This document shows positions 24,079 through 32,928 of a DNA stretch of 46,202 bases, piece after piece. Under the pieces are notes generated by a model. The model searched no databases. It had not been told where the DNA came from and was given only the letters and a program-made list of their open reading frames with translations. The number at the start of each line of letters is the position of its first letter. The first letter of the stretch is position 1. The position numbers were made by a program, and so were the translations under genes. Source of the stretch: Bacteroidetes bacterium GWA2_40_15 (GTDB lineage: Bacteria; Bacteroidota; Bacteroidia; Bacteroidales; VadinHA17). Location: positions 1-46,202 of the forward strand of contig MENI01000025.1 in the NCBI GenBank assembly GCA_001768195.1, in the 5' to 3' direction.

Positions 24079-26940
24079 ATGCAGCAGTCAGAAGCAGGTC
24101 AGGGTAAAAAGCTCTTCTTCCTTAAAACAGATCTTCCCGCACTGTTTGCATTCATTCTTTTTGCAGGTTTGATCTTCATATATCTGATCCCCGGATTTGA
24201 GGATGCGATGATGGAAAGGAAAAGGACCCTGATAAAGGAAATGACATCATCAGCATACTCACTTCTTGATCATTATCATTCACTTGAATTAACAGGAGCC
24301 ATGGAAAGTGAAAAGGCCAGGACTCAGGCAAAGAATGCTATTGGTTCCATCAGATACGGGGATCAGCTTAAGGACTATTTCTGGATTACCGACAGGGAAC
24401 CTGTTATGGTTATACATCCATACAGACCCGACCTGAACGGGAAGGACCTTTCAGGATATCAGGATTCAAAGGGAAAACTCATTTTTGTTGAATTTGCCAG
24501 GGCGGTTTCCCCAACCGGCGAAAGCTATGTTGAGTATATGTGGCAGTGGAACGATGACTCTACCACAATTGTCCCAAAACTATCATATGTAAGACTGTTT
24601 GAACCATGGAACTGGATTATCGGAACCGGTATATATATTGAAGATGTCAGGACAGAAATAAGAAGGATGGAGTTCAGGGCACTGATTATTTCAGGTGTAA
24701 TAGGCATTCTTATCATAATTTTATTATCTGTTATTACCCGGCAAAGTCACAGGATTGAACAGAAGAGGAGAAAGACCGAGGAGGATCTCTTCCATTCAAG
24801 GGAGCTTTACAGGACTCTTGCTGAAGCAACAACGGAAGGGATAATTATCTGGACAAATAGCGGAATTCAGGCCAATAAGACACTTTTAACCCTGCTCGGA
24901 TATACTGAACAAGAGTTTAATAAAAAAACTGTGGATGATATTTTTGCATCCGTCGACATTGATTCCAGATTGGGCTCCGACCATGCTTACGAAGATCTTG
25001 GACTCCTCCAATTCGGGGAGTGTGAACTTAAGTCAGCTGATGGAACTCTGTTGAAAGCACATTCCGGGTACTCAAGGATACTGCTGGGGGATAATAAAGC
25101 CGTAGTCATTGTTATCCGGCCGGTAAAACAACAGGCAGCCGTGAAGGTTTTCAACCTTCCTCCGGAGATCCTGAAATCAATAGAAACAGGATTCTTCCGG
25201 ATCAGCTTTGGCAGAAAAACCAGGTTTATTGATGCAACTGAACCGGCCTTGAGAATCCTGGGATTTGACAATATAAGTGACCTCCTGATGTACCAGGTTG
25301 AATCACTTTTCGTGAATCCGAAACAATTAAGAATACTTAAAAAAAGGCTTGCCTCAAAAATTTCCATCTCAGAAATGGTATTAACACTTAAAAAGAAATC
25401 CGGTGCCGGTTTTGAAGCAATTGTGAGTATAATGGTGTTAGACCAGAACTATCCCGAAGTTTGGTGTGAGGGTACTATCGAATATTTAACAGCTGTTGAA
25501 CCAGTTGGTGAAGAATCCAATCCGGTACCGCCGAAGTATTATTTCTCGCTTATACAGAATGCTCCGGTAAGATCATTAATGAAAAGTCCGGTTGAATGCA
25601 GTTTCGATACATCTGCTTCAAAAGCGATGGAATATATGTTAGCGATTGATGCAGATGTTATTGTGGTAAATAATAACAAAGGTGTCCCCTGCGGAACTAT
25701 TGATACCTCAACTATTGTAAAAAAACTTGTGAATGGGGAATCCGCAGGAACTGAAGTTGGCAAATGGGTGAGCTCTCCTCCTGAATTTATAAATTTAGAC
25801 AAACCGTTGGCTCTTGCTATCGAAATTATATACAGCCACGGGAAAAAACCGCTGCTTGTAACTTCCTCTGATAACAAGCTGGAGGGTATCTTAACGGAAC
25901 GTGAGATTCTGCGTATGGCATCACTTTCAGATGACCTTCTGCGAAATCTGACAAACAATGCAGCAACACTGAATGACTATAAAGAAGTCTCTTATATAAT
26001 GAAACAGATGGCTGTTTCATTGATCCTGGGTAACATCGATCCACTTACAATCTCTTCTTTCATCTCAGGAACGGCCGATATGATTTGTGTTAAAGTCATA
26101 AAGATGTGCATTGATTCTTTGGGGCCTCCTCCATGCCGATTTGCTTTTATACAAACCGGGAGCGCCGGCAGAAGGGAACAGACACTGGTAACAGACCAGG
26201 ATAACGGAATAATTTTTGAAGATTGCGACGGAGAATTATTGAACAATGCCCGGAGCTATTTTCCCAAACTAGGGAGGAAAATTAATGAGACGCTGGCAGC
26301 GGCAGGATATAATTTATGCAAAGGGAATAACATGGCGGGTAATCCGAACTGGTCGCAGCCTGTAAAGGTCTGGAAGGAATATTTTTCAGGCTGGATAAGG
26401 ATCCCTGAACCTGTACGCCTTCTCGAAATGAGCATCTTCTTTGATTTCAGACATTGCTACGGAGATGATACATTAACAAGTGAACTCCGTGAGTACGTAA
26501 ATAACAGCCTGGTAACAAACGACATCTATTTTCATCACCTGGCTTCTGCCCTGAAACATTTTCAACCCTCCCTGATCAGAACCGGTTCAGGCATAACTGA
26601 CATAAAAAGGATCCTGATGCCACTTACCGGACTGATACGTCTGTACACCCTCAGATATGGTATCAGTGAATACTCTACAACTACAAGAATTCTGACTCTT
26701 CATAAAGGTGAATATTTTGATGCCGGATTGTTGCGTGAAACAATGAAATCACTAAAATTCCTGTCAAAGCTCAGATTCCGGCACCAGGCAGAGTGTATTT
26801 ACGGTGAAAAAGAACCTGATAATCTTATCGATTTCAGCTTAGCCGGAGAAAACACACTTTACTTTGCCAACCTCGCCATCGGGAGCATAAATAATCTTAT
26901 GCTGAAAGCCGGTAATGATTTTTATGCAACTGAAATCTAG
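24079..26940 (+). CDS. Membrane sensor: Cache-PAS-PAS-CBS-DUF294 nucleotidyltransferase
   Basis: Residue ranges are approximate. 19-40 is transmembrane helix 1. 41-195 is an extracytoplasmic sCache_2-type ligand domain (DYFWITDREPVMVIHPY, WNWIIGTGIYIEDV). 200-222 is transmembrane helix 2. 240-350 and 365-475 are PAS-like domains. 500-620 is a CBS pair (VRSLMKSP onward, ILTEREIL). 635-770 is a DUF294/GlnD-like nucleotidyltransferase with GS at 694-695 and catalytic Asp residues D706 and D708 (TDQDNG). 790-950 is the helical DUF294 C-terminal domain. Usual family members have a cNMP-binding domain ahead of CBS-DUF294; here a Cache/PAS membrane module takes that place. DUF294/CBS proteins are known neighbours of VC_2705-type symporters, and the symporter operon converges on this gene. 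The two stop codons overlap in the palindrome CTAG (26937-26940). It probably senses an external ligand and nucleotidylates or otherwise regulates the transport system. Confidence 0.88.
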   Translation: MQQSEAGQGKKLFFLKTDLPALFAFILFAGLIFIYLIPGFEDAMMERKRTLIKEMTSSAYSLLDHYHSLELTGAMESEKARTQAKNAIGSIRYGDQLKDYFWITDREPVMVIHPYRPDLNGKDLSGYQDSKGKLIFVEFARAVSPTGESYVEYMWQWNDDSTTIVPKLSYVRLFEPWNWIIGTGIYIEDVRTEIRRMEFRALIISGVIGILIIILLSVITRQSHRIEQKRRKTEEDLFHSRELYRTLAEATTEGIIIWTNSGIQANKTLLTLLGYTEQEFNKKTVDDIFASVDIDSRLGSDHAYEDLGLLQFGECELKSADGTLLKAHSGYSRILLGDNKAVVIVIRPVKQQAAVKVFNLPPEILKSIETGFFRISFGRKTRFIDATEPALRILGFDNISDLLMYQVESLFVNPKQLRILKKRLASKISISEMVLTLKKKSGAGFEAIVSIMVLDQNYPEVWCEGTIEYLTAVEPVGEESNPVPPKYYFSLIQNAPVRSLMKSPVECSFDTSASKAMEYMLAIDADVIVVNNNKGVPCGTIDTSTIVKKLVNGESAGTEVGKWVSSPPEFINLDKPLALAIEIIYSHGKKPLLVTSSDNKLEGILTEREILRMASLSDDLLRNLTNNAATLNDYKEVSYIMKQMAVSLILGNIDPLTISSFISGTADMICVKVIKMCIDSLGPPPCRFAFIQTGSAGRREQTLVTDQDNGIIFEDCDGELLNNARSYFPKLGRKINETLAAAGYNLCKGNNMAGNPNWSQPVKVWKEYFSGWIRIPEPVRLLEMSIFFDFRHCYGDDTLTSELREYVNNSLVTNDIYFHHLASALKHFQPSLIRTGSGITDIKRILMPLTGLIRLYTLRYGISEYSTTTRILTLHKGEYFDAGLLRETMKSLKFLSKLRFRHQAECIYGEKEPDNLIDFSLAGENTLYFANLAIGSINNLMLKAGNDFYATEI

Positions 26941-28175
26941 AACCTGTAAATTGCACTCAGCAGCACTCTGACATTTGTAACACTCTTTGCATCAGCTACT
27001 TTACCATTACTCTGCATTGTACCATAGGCTGCAGAGGTTGTTTCAATCTCAGTCCCAAAGCTGACCTTCCCGCTGGTAAAAATTATCCTTGGAGAAATTC
27101 TGAAGACCCTGTCTATATTGCTGCCCCTGGAATAAACAGGACCAGTTATTTCATCCACTGAGCCAAGATTGAGGCAGTATCCTGAGAATAATCCTACGGT
27201 AACTTTACTCCCGTTTGTTGACATGTCAATCCAGAAGCTTGCAGTATTGAGAGTTGTATATTTCTTATCCTGCCGTAGAGGATCAGTAATTTCAGAAACA
27301 CCATACCCTCCGATCATAAACAGATCTGTACCATTCTGTGTATAAGTACCCATCATGCTAACAGTAACAGGATTTGTTTTGATTCTGACTGTTGTAAATA
27401 ACGCCATCGATCCAATTGTTGCATCTGTTTCATAGTTTGCAGTAGTTTTTACCTCTGGCCGGAGTTTTTTGTAATCTACTCCTCCCCAGGCTGTTACATT
27501 CTCACTTAAAGGAATTTTTGCCTGGAGATTGATCCCTGGAAGAGCACTGTTTCTCATATATTTATTGCTTGGGCCTTCTATACCTGTAGAGATAAAATCA
27601 CGCTGCGAATATGCAGCTAACTGTACTGCAGCAGTTCCTGCTTTAAGAGTAATTCTTGCCTGTGGATTCCTGCTGAAAGGTGTAAAGGGTGCCCCCGTGT
27701 TGAAACTCAGGGTTCCCGGAAAGCTTTCGGACGGAAACATAGGATGCCAGTTCTGTCCAACCATAAGAGAAACATTACTCCAGTCGAGCTTTACAAATGC
27801 ATGACGTAACCTGAAACCATTTATGTCGGTTTCACATGTCCCAAAAAACTCAGCTTCAATCACACCTGATGTTTTTGCTCCAAATGCATCAGGGCCATTA
27901 ATATCGCCCTTCAGCCTTGACTGGATACTAAGAATATGGAAAGAAGGGCTAGCATTCAGATCATTCCCTTCCAGATCGGGAAGAACATTGTCAGGATAAA
28001 GATAAAAATGGCCCTCTCTGACTCCACACGACACCGGTGTCTGCCTTGTATCGTAAAAAATATCTGACTTAACAAATCCTGAAAACTTAATACCCCATTG
28101 AGGATCTGAACTCTGTGAATTTACATCGAGAAAAAAGGATGCTACCGTCATGTAAAAAATAAAGCTCTTTTTCAT
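26937..28175 (-). CDS. Porin-like outer-membrane beta-barrel
   Basis: This 412-residue protein has a signal peptide ending in VNSQS and the rhythm of a beta-barrel: amphipathic strands with G/N-rich turns throughout, an F-S-G-F-V-K-S-D first strand, the LMVGQNWHPMFPSESFPGT segment and a C-terminal strand ending in Tyr-Arg-Phe, a typical outer-membrane assembly signal. The DTRQ and GQNWHPMF-like segments resemble Bacteroidota porins encoded near carboxylate or sugar transporters. It is the last gene of the symporter operon, 55 nt after the TPR-like protein, so it may provide outer-membrane passage for the symporter substrate. Confidence 0.8.
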   Translation of the reverse strand: MKKSFIFYMTVASFFLDVNSQSSDPQWGIKFSGFVKSDIFYDTRQTPVSCGVREGHFYLYPDNVLPDLEGNDLNASPSFHILSIQSRLKGDINGPDAFGAKTSGVIEAEFFGTCETDINGFRLRHAFVKLDWSNVSLMVGQNWHPMFPSESFPGTLSFNTGAPFTPFSRNPQARITLKAGTAAVQLAAYSQRDFISTGIEGPSNKYMRNSALPGINLQAKIPLSENVTAWGGVDYKKLRPEVKTTANYETDATIGSMALFTTVRIKTNPVTVSMMGTYTQNGTDLFMIGGYGVSEITDPLRQDKKYTTLNTASFWIDMSTNGSKVTVGLFSGYCLNLGSVDEITGPVYSRGSNIDRVFRISPRIIFTSGKVSFGTEIETTSAAYGTMQSNGKVADAKSVTNVRVLLSAIYRF

Positions 28176-28230
28176 TTCTATCTGAATTTAATATATTCTT
28201 AATTTATTAGGCAATAGAATACTCTATGCC

Positions 28231-29022
28231 TCATTTTATAATTATCTGCTTCTTCTTTTTATCCGGAGGGAAAAGTGACTCCAGCAGAGTAGGCTTAACA
28301 GGTTCACCTCCCATAAGAACACTCAGATTGCTTTTTGCGGTCCTGTTGTCTTCCCATAATTCAAGAGCTTCCCGGAAACAGATAAGTGCGGAATCCTGCT
28401 TTTGTAAATGCCTGTAAATTGTACCTTTGTTGGTCATACTTACCGAAAGACGACGATCTGTTTCAATCTGAGCAGTAAGTATATTCTTAACTCTTCTTTC
28501 AAAAACCCTATCAAAATTAATTTTTTTAAACCGGGAATCATCTTCCAGCATTAACTGCCTGAGTTTCAAACTGATCTCTTCCGATGACAGATTGCCCCAC
28601 TCGGCTTTCCAACGGTTGTAACATGTTATACTGCTGTCGCAGTAATTCCCTGAAAGGCCCAGCAGACTTAATTTCTCAGAGTTGCTTATTGTGCTGTCAT
28701 AAATTGCCATTATCAACAAAGTACTGCTTTTATTATTATAGATAACCCCTATCTCAAATGAGCAGGCATAATCCGGCAATGATTTAAAAACAGCAGCTGC
28801 TGAATCCAGCACCGGGAAGGCATCAAAACCTGCCAGGCTCCCGGATACTTTTTCAAATTCAAGCAATATCTCCCTGGCCCTTGTTATCCTGGGATCCTCT
28901 GCCCTGTTTATCCTTCTGTAATAAAAGAAAGCAAAAAGCAGAGCCAGTAACGAAACTGAGAAGGTGATCGTAAGGATCACCTTCGTTCCTTTTGATACTA
29001 TAAAAATTTCCCGTAATCGCAT
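28231..29022 (-). CDS. Membrane-anchored TPR-like protein
   Basis: This 263-residue protein has one N-terminal transmembrane helix (about 15-35), a soluble region with scattered Cys and Ser residues, and a C-terminal TPR-type helix pair (SMTNKGTIYRHLQKQDSALI, CFREALELWEDN). It ends with a Lys-rich tail. Its ATG overlaps the symporter stop (TGATG), so translation is coupled. No enzyme motif is visible. It probably has an accessory or scaffolding role for the transporter or its sensor, which is an inference from context. Confidence 0.75.
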   Translation of the reverse strand: MRLREIFIVSKGTKVILTITFSVSLLALLFAFFYYRRINRAEDPRITRAREILLEFEKVSGSLAGFDAFPVLDSAAAVFKSLPDYACSFEIGVIYNNKSSTLLIMAIYDSTISNSEKLSLLGLSGNYCDSSITCYNRWKAEWGNLSSEEISLKLRQLMLEDDSRFKKINFDRVFERRVKNILTAQIETDRRLSVSMTNKGTIYRHLQKQDSALICFREALELWEDNRTAKSNLSVLMGGEPVKPTLLESLFPPDKKKKQIIIK

Positions 29023-30701
29023 CAATTATGAACCTGTTCGGCTAGAAACTTTTTGATTTCCAGAGGAGTAGGTGTAGTAAATTTGGAAACAACAATATTT
29101 ACAATTATCGAAATAGGAGCCCCGAACCAGGCAAAGTACCAGACATTCAGCCAGTATGATATAAACTCCTGACCCGGAAGCCTGCCACCACTTAAGCCTA
29201 CAATAAAATATGTCAGCGCAATTGTTGTTACCATAATTCCGGCAAACAACCCTGCTTTTGCTCCTGCACGGTTCGATCCACTCCACCATATTCCGAGAAG
29301 GAATAAAGGGAAGATGGTGCAGGCAGCCATTGAAAATGCCACTGACACAAGCTGTGCAATCAGTCCAAGCTTGAGAAGTGCCACAATTGTAACTGCAAGT
29401 CCCATAATTACAGTTCCGATTCTTGCAATCTTCAGTTGTGTTTTAGGAGTAGATTCCGGATTAATCACTTTAACATACAGATCGTGAGAAAATGCAGATG
29501 CACCTGCCACAAGTAACCCTGAAACAGTTGAGAATGCCGCTGATATAGCCCCGGCAGCCAGCAATCCGACTATCAGACCATTAACTCCGCCAAGCTGTGC
29601 TGTATATACCACAATAGCATCTTTTGCAAGGGATCCGACTTCGGGATTCGAGGAGAGAAGCCTGCCAAATGTTGAATACGCAGGAGCTGTCCAGTAAACC
29701 AGGCAGATAAAGAATAATCCCCAGACAACAGACCATCTTGCATCAGTTACTTTGGGAACTACATAAAACCGCTGAATGACGTGAGGCAGACCGGCTGTTC
29801 CAACCATAAGGGAGAAACAGATAGCTACCCACTGAAAAAATGATGTGCCTGTCGAAGGATCCCAGGGCATTGCAAATTCCGGACTCGGAACTATAGCCAG
29901 ATCATGCCCGTAAGCATTAAGAAGTGCTTCCCCTCCGGCAATATTTGGAGCAGCGATCCCTTGCACAATATCTGTAACAGCTGCTCCATAACCAACCTGT
30001 GGTATAAGCCAGAAATAGTCAAACTTAAATGCCATAACAAAAGTTGGTATCAGGAATGAGACAACAATTATAACATACTGGATCTGCATATTCTTGGTAG
30101 CACCTATCATTCCTGATATAAGGGTGTACAATAATACAACAGATGAACCTATTATAACTGCCCAGGTGTAATTCAGCCCAAGGATCCATTTGAACATCAA
30201 TCCTATACCTCCGAATTGTCCGACACAATAGGCGAATGAAATCAGTATTGTAAAGATAGCGCTTACAATCCTCAGATTGCGTGAATAGTACCTGTCACCA
30301 ATGAAATCAGGAGCAGTGTATTTACCATACTTTCTTATCTGTGCTGCCATCAGAATAAGAAGAAGTACATATCCTCCCGTCCATCCTACAACATACGCCA
30401 GGCCATTGTATCCAAAACCATACATCATACCTGCCATCCCCAAAACTGAGGCCGCACTCATCCAGTTTGAAGCAATTGCCATTCCGGAACCTACAGTTGA
30501 TATTTTTCTGCCGGCAGCGTAATAGTCGGCCGGATCCTTTGCCCTGAAAAATATCCCTACCAGAACAAATGTTATCAATATGGCAATAAGGATAATTGCC
30601 GGACCCGTTTTGAAACTTCCCTCAAGCTGAGTAAGACTCTGCCCAAAACCATTCAGGAGGTTTGCAAGGGAAAGAAATATAATAAGATAAATTTTTTTCA
30701 T
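29022..30701 (-). CDS. Sodium:solute symporter, ActP/VC_2705-type
   Basis: This 559-residue SSS-family (TC 2.A.21) transporter has about thirteen transmembrane segments and an additional N-terminal hydrophobic segment. Family motifs include AGRKISTVGSGMAIASNWMS, GTAGLPHVIQRFYVVPKVTDARWSVVW and AAGAISAAFSTVSGLLV. The MVGTAGLPHVIQRF block is typical of the VC_2705 subfamily, probable acetate or organic-acid:sodium symporters that usually work with a DUF4212 small subunit and are often near DUF294/CBS regulators. ATG 30701 is preferred; 30713 would add four residues. It lies 17 nt after the small-subunit-like gene and is translationally coupled to the TPR-like gene. The substrate is most likely a small carboxylate such as acetate, by family. 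Confidence 0.9.
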   Translation of the reverse strand: MKKIYLIIFLSLANLLNGFGQSLTQLEGSFKTGPAIILIAILITFVLVGIFFRAKDPADYYAAGRKISTVGSGMAIASNWMSAASVLGMAGMMYGFGYNGLAYVVGWTGGYVLLLILMAAQIRKYGKYTAPDFIGDRYYSRNLRIVSAIFTILISFAYCVGQFGGIGLMFKWILGLNYTWAVIIGSSVVLLYTLISGMIGATKNMQIQYVIIVVSFLIPTFVMAFKFDYFWLIPQVGYGAAVTDIVQGIAAPNIAGGEALLNAYGHDLAIVPSPEFAMPWDPSTGTSFFQWVAICFSLMVGTAGLPHVIQRFYVVPKVTDARWSVVWGLFFICLVYWTAPAYSTFGRLLSSNPEVGSLAKDAIVVYTAQLGGVNGLIVGLLAAGAISAAFSTVSGLLVAGASAFSHDLYVKVINPESTPKTQLKIARIGTVIMGLAVTIVALLKLGLIAQLVSVAFSMAACTIFPLFLLGIWWSGSNRAGAKAGLFAGIMVTTIALTYFIVGLSGGRLPGQEFISYWLNVWYFAWFGAPISIIVNIVVSKFTTPTPLEIKKFLAEQVHN

Positions 30702-30718
30702 ATCTGTTATCATGTTTT

Positions 30719-31489
30719 TTATTCAACAACTCCCTGCTTCTTCAATCTCCACTCTATCAATATGTTATATACTATACACAAACCAATGAACAGGATAAGC
30801 AGGAAGACTGCCGTATAGAAATAATGGAAAGGAAAACCAAGAAATTTTGTATCGGTCAGTATTGACTGATTATGTGTCATATATAACTTCATAATATCTT
30901 CCAGCCCCTCAAATGACTTATCATTCAATGTCCCCGGATAATCACTTTTCAGAGTGTATTTAAAAATCTCCGACTCAAGTGTCCCTTTTTCAATCCCTGT
31001 AAATGGCGCTGTGATTACAACTATCGAATTCGACAGTTCTGAAATTCTCTTCTTCGTCGCCAGGAATTCCTGGTCCTTTAATGCCGGCAGCATTAACCGG
31101 AGAGATTCTATTTCAGAGATTGTGGAAGTAAGTGTTGCTCTAAGTTCCTCTGTAAGCATCTGACCAGAGAAGCAACTGATTACATCGGAAAGGACTTTCT
31201 GTTCATCTGTTTTAAGAGTACCCTTCCCTCTTGCCATTATGAGGGAATTAAGAAATGACTTTGCATCGTCTGCTGAAACCCGGCCTGTTTTAACTGCCGG
31301 CCACAGCTTCTCAAAAGTAACAAGTGCCTTCTCCGGAACCGGTTTCTCAATAGCACGGAGCAGGAACTGGAAACCGAACACAGCAACAATCCAGACCAGA
31401 AGCATGGTAAGAATGACATTCCTGTTCTTCCTTCCATGTACATTCCGGGGCCGGAAAATACTGAAATTGTAATTTTCTGAAGATTCCAT
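30719..31489 (-). CDS. DUF4212-like symporter small subunit with large insertion
   Basis: This 256-residue protein has transmembrane helix 1 at about 25-45 (NVILTMLLVWIVAVFGF) and helix 2 at about 222-246 after the motif GFPFHYFYTAVF. DUF4212 small subunits are usually about 90 residues, with an opening VW helix and a GFP-x(n) second helix ending in a basic tail; both are present here. Between them lies about 165 residues of mostly helical, Ser/Thr/Glu/Leu-rich sequence (LTEELRATLTSTISEIESL), which by position should face outside the cytoplasm. The gene sits directly upstream of the symporter, where a DUF4212 subunit is expected. The assignment is by topology and position and awaits a profile search. 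Confidence 0.7.
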   Translation of the reverse strand: MESSENYNFSIFRPRNVHGRKNRNVILTMLLVWIVAVFGFQFLLRAIEKPVPEKALVTFEKLWPAVKTGRVSADDAKSFLNSLIMARGKGTLKTDEQKVLSDVISCFSGQMLTEELRATLTSTISEIESLRLMLPALKDQEFLATKKRISELSNSIVVITAPFTGIEKGTLESEIFKYTLKSDYPGTLNDKSFEGLEDIMKLYMTHNQSILTDTKFLGFPFHYFYTAVFLLILFIGLCIVYNILIEWRLKKQGVVE

Positions 31490-31581
31490 AAGATCTTGAT
31501 GGTTTAGGTATCGTTTTTAAATGCCAGCTAAAATAAAGAATATGTCTGTGCACTCTGCAATTAATATATTGCAATGTATCA

Positions 31582-31595
31582 TTGATTTAAATCAA
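31582..31595. promoter_or_regulatory. Perfect FNR-type operator between symporter operon and Crp/Fnr
   Basis: TTGATTTAAATCAA is a perfect dyad, and exactly matches the FNR consensus TTGAT-N4-ATCAA. Its centre (31588.5) lies 28.5 nt upstream of the first base of a TATATTTG promoter element (31617-31624) of the Crp/Fnr gene, and 99.5 nt upstream of the symporter operon start at 31489. Autoregulation and control of the operon are inferred. Confidence 0.65.
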
Positions 31596-31616
31596 CCTTT
31601 AGAATCAACTTTTGTG

Positions 31617-31624
31617 TATATTTG
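31617..31624 (+). promoter_or_regulatory. Candidate -7 element of the second Crp/Fnr gene
   Basis: TATATTTG fits TAnnTTTG, ends 30 nt before the ATG at 31655, and lies downstream of the FNR-type dyad at a distance that places the dyad near -41. Confidence 0.45.
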
Positions 31625-31654
31625 AAAACCTGATCAGTAAAATCTGATACATAT

Positions 31655-32344
31655 ATGAAAGTGACAACCAAAGTATCCTGTGAAATCTGTAAAAACAGAT
31701 GCGACATATTTGAAGCAATAACACTGACAGGACGATCATTCGCAGGTGCAAAGACAATCCAGGCGCAATTAAGGAAGCACGAAAGGATATGCCGTCAGGG
31801 AGACTTTGTAACTCATGCAATATACCTTATGGATGGTACTGCCAAGCTTTTTATTGAGGGGATAAACAGTCATAATATCATCCTCTACTTAATGAAGCCG
31901 CCTGCATATATAGGACTTCTCTCTTTTTTTCAGAGTATAAGCTATACATACTCAGTTACAGCGCTTGAAGATGCAAGGATATGCATGGTTGATCTTGATT
32001 ATCTGAAAGCGCTCTATCTGGAAAATAACGCTGTCCTCCTCAAACTGAACAAAGCTTTTGGAAAATCTGTGGCACTTATAATGAATAAGATAATTTGTTT
32101 GAATCAGAAGAATATACGTGGACGTATTGCAGAAAGTCTTTTATATCTGGCAGACTTCTACGGCAGCAACGAATATAGATTATCATTAACACGCAAAGAG
32201 CTGGGCGAGATGTCTGCAATCTCTGAAGAGAATACTGTCAGATTGCTGACTGAAATGCGTAAAGAAGGCATCATCAGTCTCGAAGGCAGGCAGGTAACAA
32301 TAAATGACAAAAGTATTCTCCGGAAAATTTCAGATCTTGGATAA
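31655..32344 (+). CDS. Crp/Fnr-family regulator with CxxCxxxC N-terminus
   Basis: This 229-residue regulator has a beta-roll sensor (about 45-135, including ERICRQGDFVTHA), dimer helix and winged-helix domain (LTRKELGEMSAISEENTVRLL) that keeps the Glu and Arg of the FNR-type recognition helix. The N-terminus has C9-x2-C12-x3-C16, and the beta-roll (RICRQG) and dimer helix (IICLNQK) carry further Cys at the same places as in the regulator at 11928-12623. That arrangement suggests an Fe-S or redox/NO sensor rather than cAMP binding. Its gene is divergent from the symporter operon, and the perfect FNR-type dyad sits in the gap. Confidence 0.88.
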   Translation: MKVTTKVSCEICKNRCDIFEAITLTGRSFAGAKTIQAQLRKHERICRQGDFVTHAIYLMDGTAKLFIEGINSHNIILYLMKPPAYIGLLSFFQSISYTYSVTALEDARICMVDLDYLKALYLENNAVLLKLNKAFGKSVALIMNKIICLNQKNIRGRIAESLLYLADFYGSNEYRLSLTRKELGEMSAISEENTVRLLTEMRKEGIISLEGRQVTINDKSILRKISDLG

Positions 32345-32357
32345 GTGTGATATCCGA

Positions 32358-32801
32358 TTAACCATTATTTTTAAAAAGCTCTGTTTTAAATTTCTTCAGC
32401 AGTTCTTCCTCACTCTCCATATTTCTGATCCCCCCGATCAGAACCTCTTCCAGTATCTCTATTGCCCTGTCGTCAAATCCCACTTCAATAGCAAACCTCC
32501 TGAGCAATCGTAATTCATCATCATTAATTACATCATCAGCAAGCATCATCTCAGCAATGTAGAAGAGATCCTCGAACTTATCATCAAGACTATAGGGAGG
32601 ATGGTATTGATGATCTTTTTCTTTTTCGATCAGGTTATCAATCTCAGCATCTGTCAATCCGAATCTGCGACCCTCCTTATGAAGTATAGCCATTTCCTGC
32701 CGATCAATTTTACCGTCAGCCCGGGCAACCTGGATGAGGTGCAGATAATGTACCTTCGGTACCTTAATTCCATGATAAGTAGTGAAATCTGAAAAGCTCA
32801 T
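32358..32801 (-). CDS. TerB-like helical protein
   Basis: This 147-residue cytosolic protein has the acidic-helix layout of TerB-family domains: HLIQVARADGKIDRQEMAIL at about 20-40 (the D-G-x-I-D-x-x-E motif), IDNLIEKEKD, and a second copy-like motif AEMMLADDVINDDELRLLR at about 85-105. TerB-like domains are acidic helical modules that bind metals or partner proteins, named from tellurite resistance operons. No other ter genes are visible, and the neighbours (Crp/Fnr, glycosyltransferase) do not define a role. Confidence 0.8.
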   Translation of the reverse strand: MSFSDFTTYHGIKVPKVHYLHLIQVARADGKIDRQEMAILHKEGRRFGLTDAEIDNLIEKEKDHQYHPPYSLDDKFEDLFYIAEMMLADDVINDDELRLLRRFAIEVGFDDRAIEILEEVLIGGIRNMESEEELLKKFKTELFKNNG

Positions 32802-32928
32802 AAATTGTTTCTTTTTTTATCATTTATCCTATTAGTAACACCATTCCATGTTCTTTTGTTTAATGCTTCAGATCTTTGGAAACGGAGCCGGAAAGTTATT
32901 AATAAAAATGAAATATTTCAAGAATATG

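Noticed and set aside
32358-32801. Tellurite resistance locus suggested by the TerB-like gene
   Set aside because: No other ter genes are present; a lone TerB-like domain does not show tellurite resistance.
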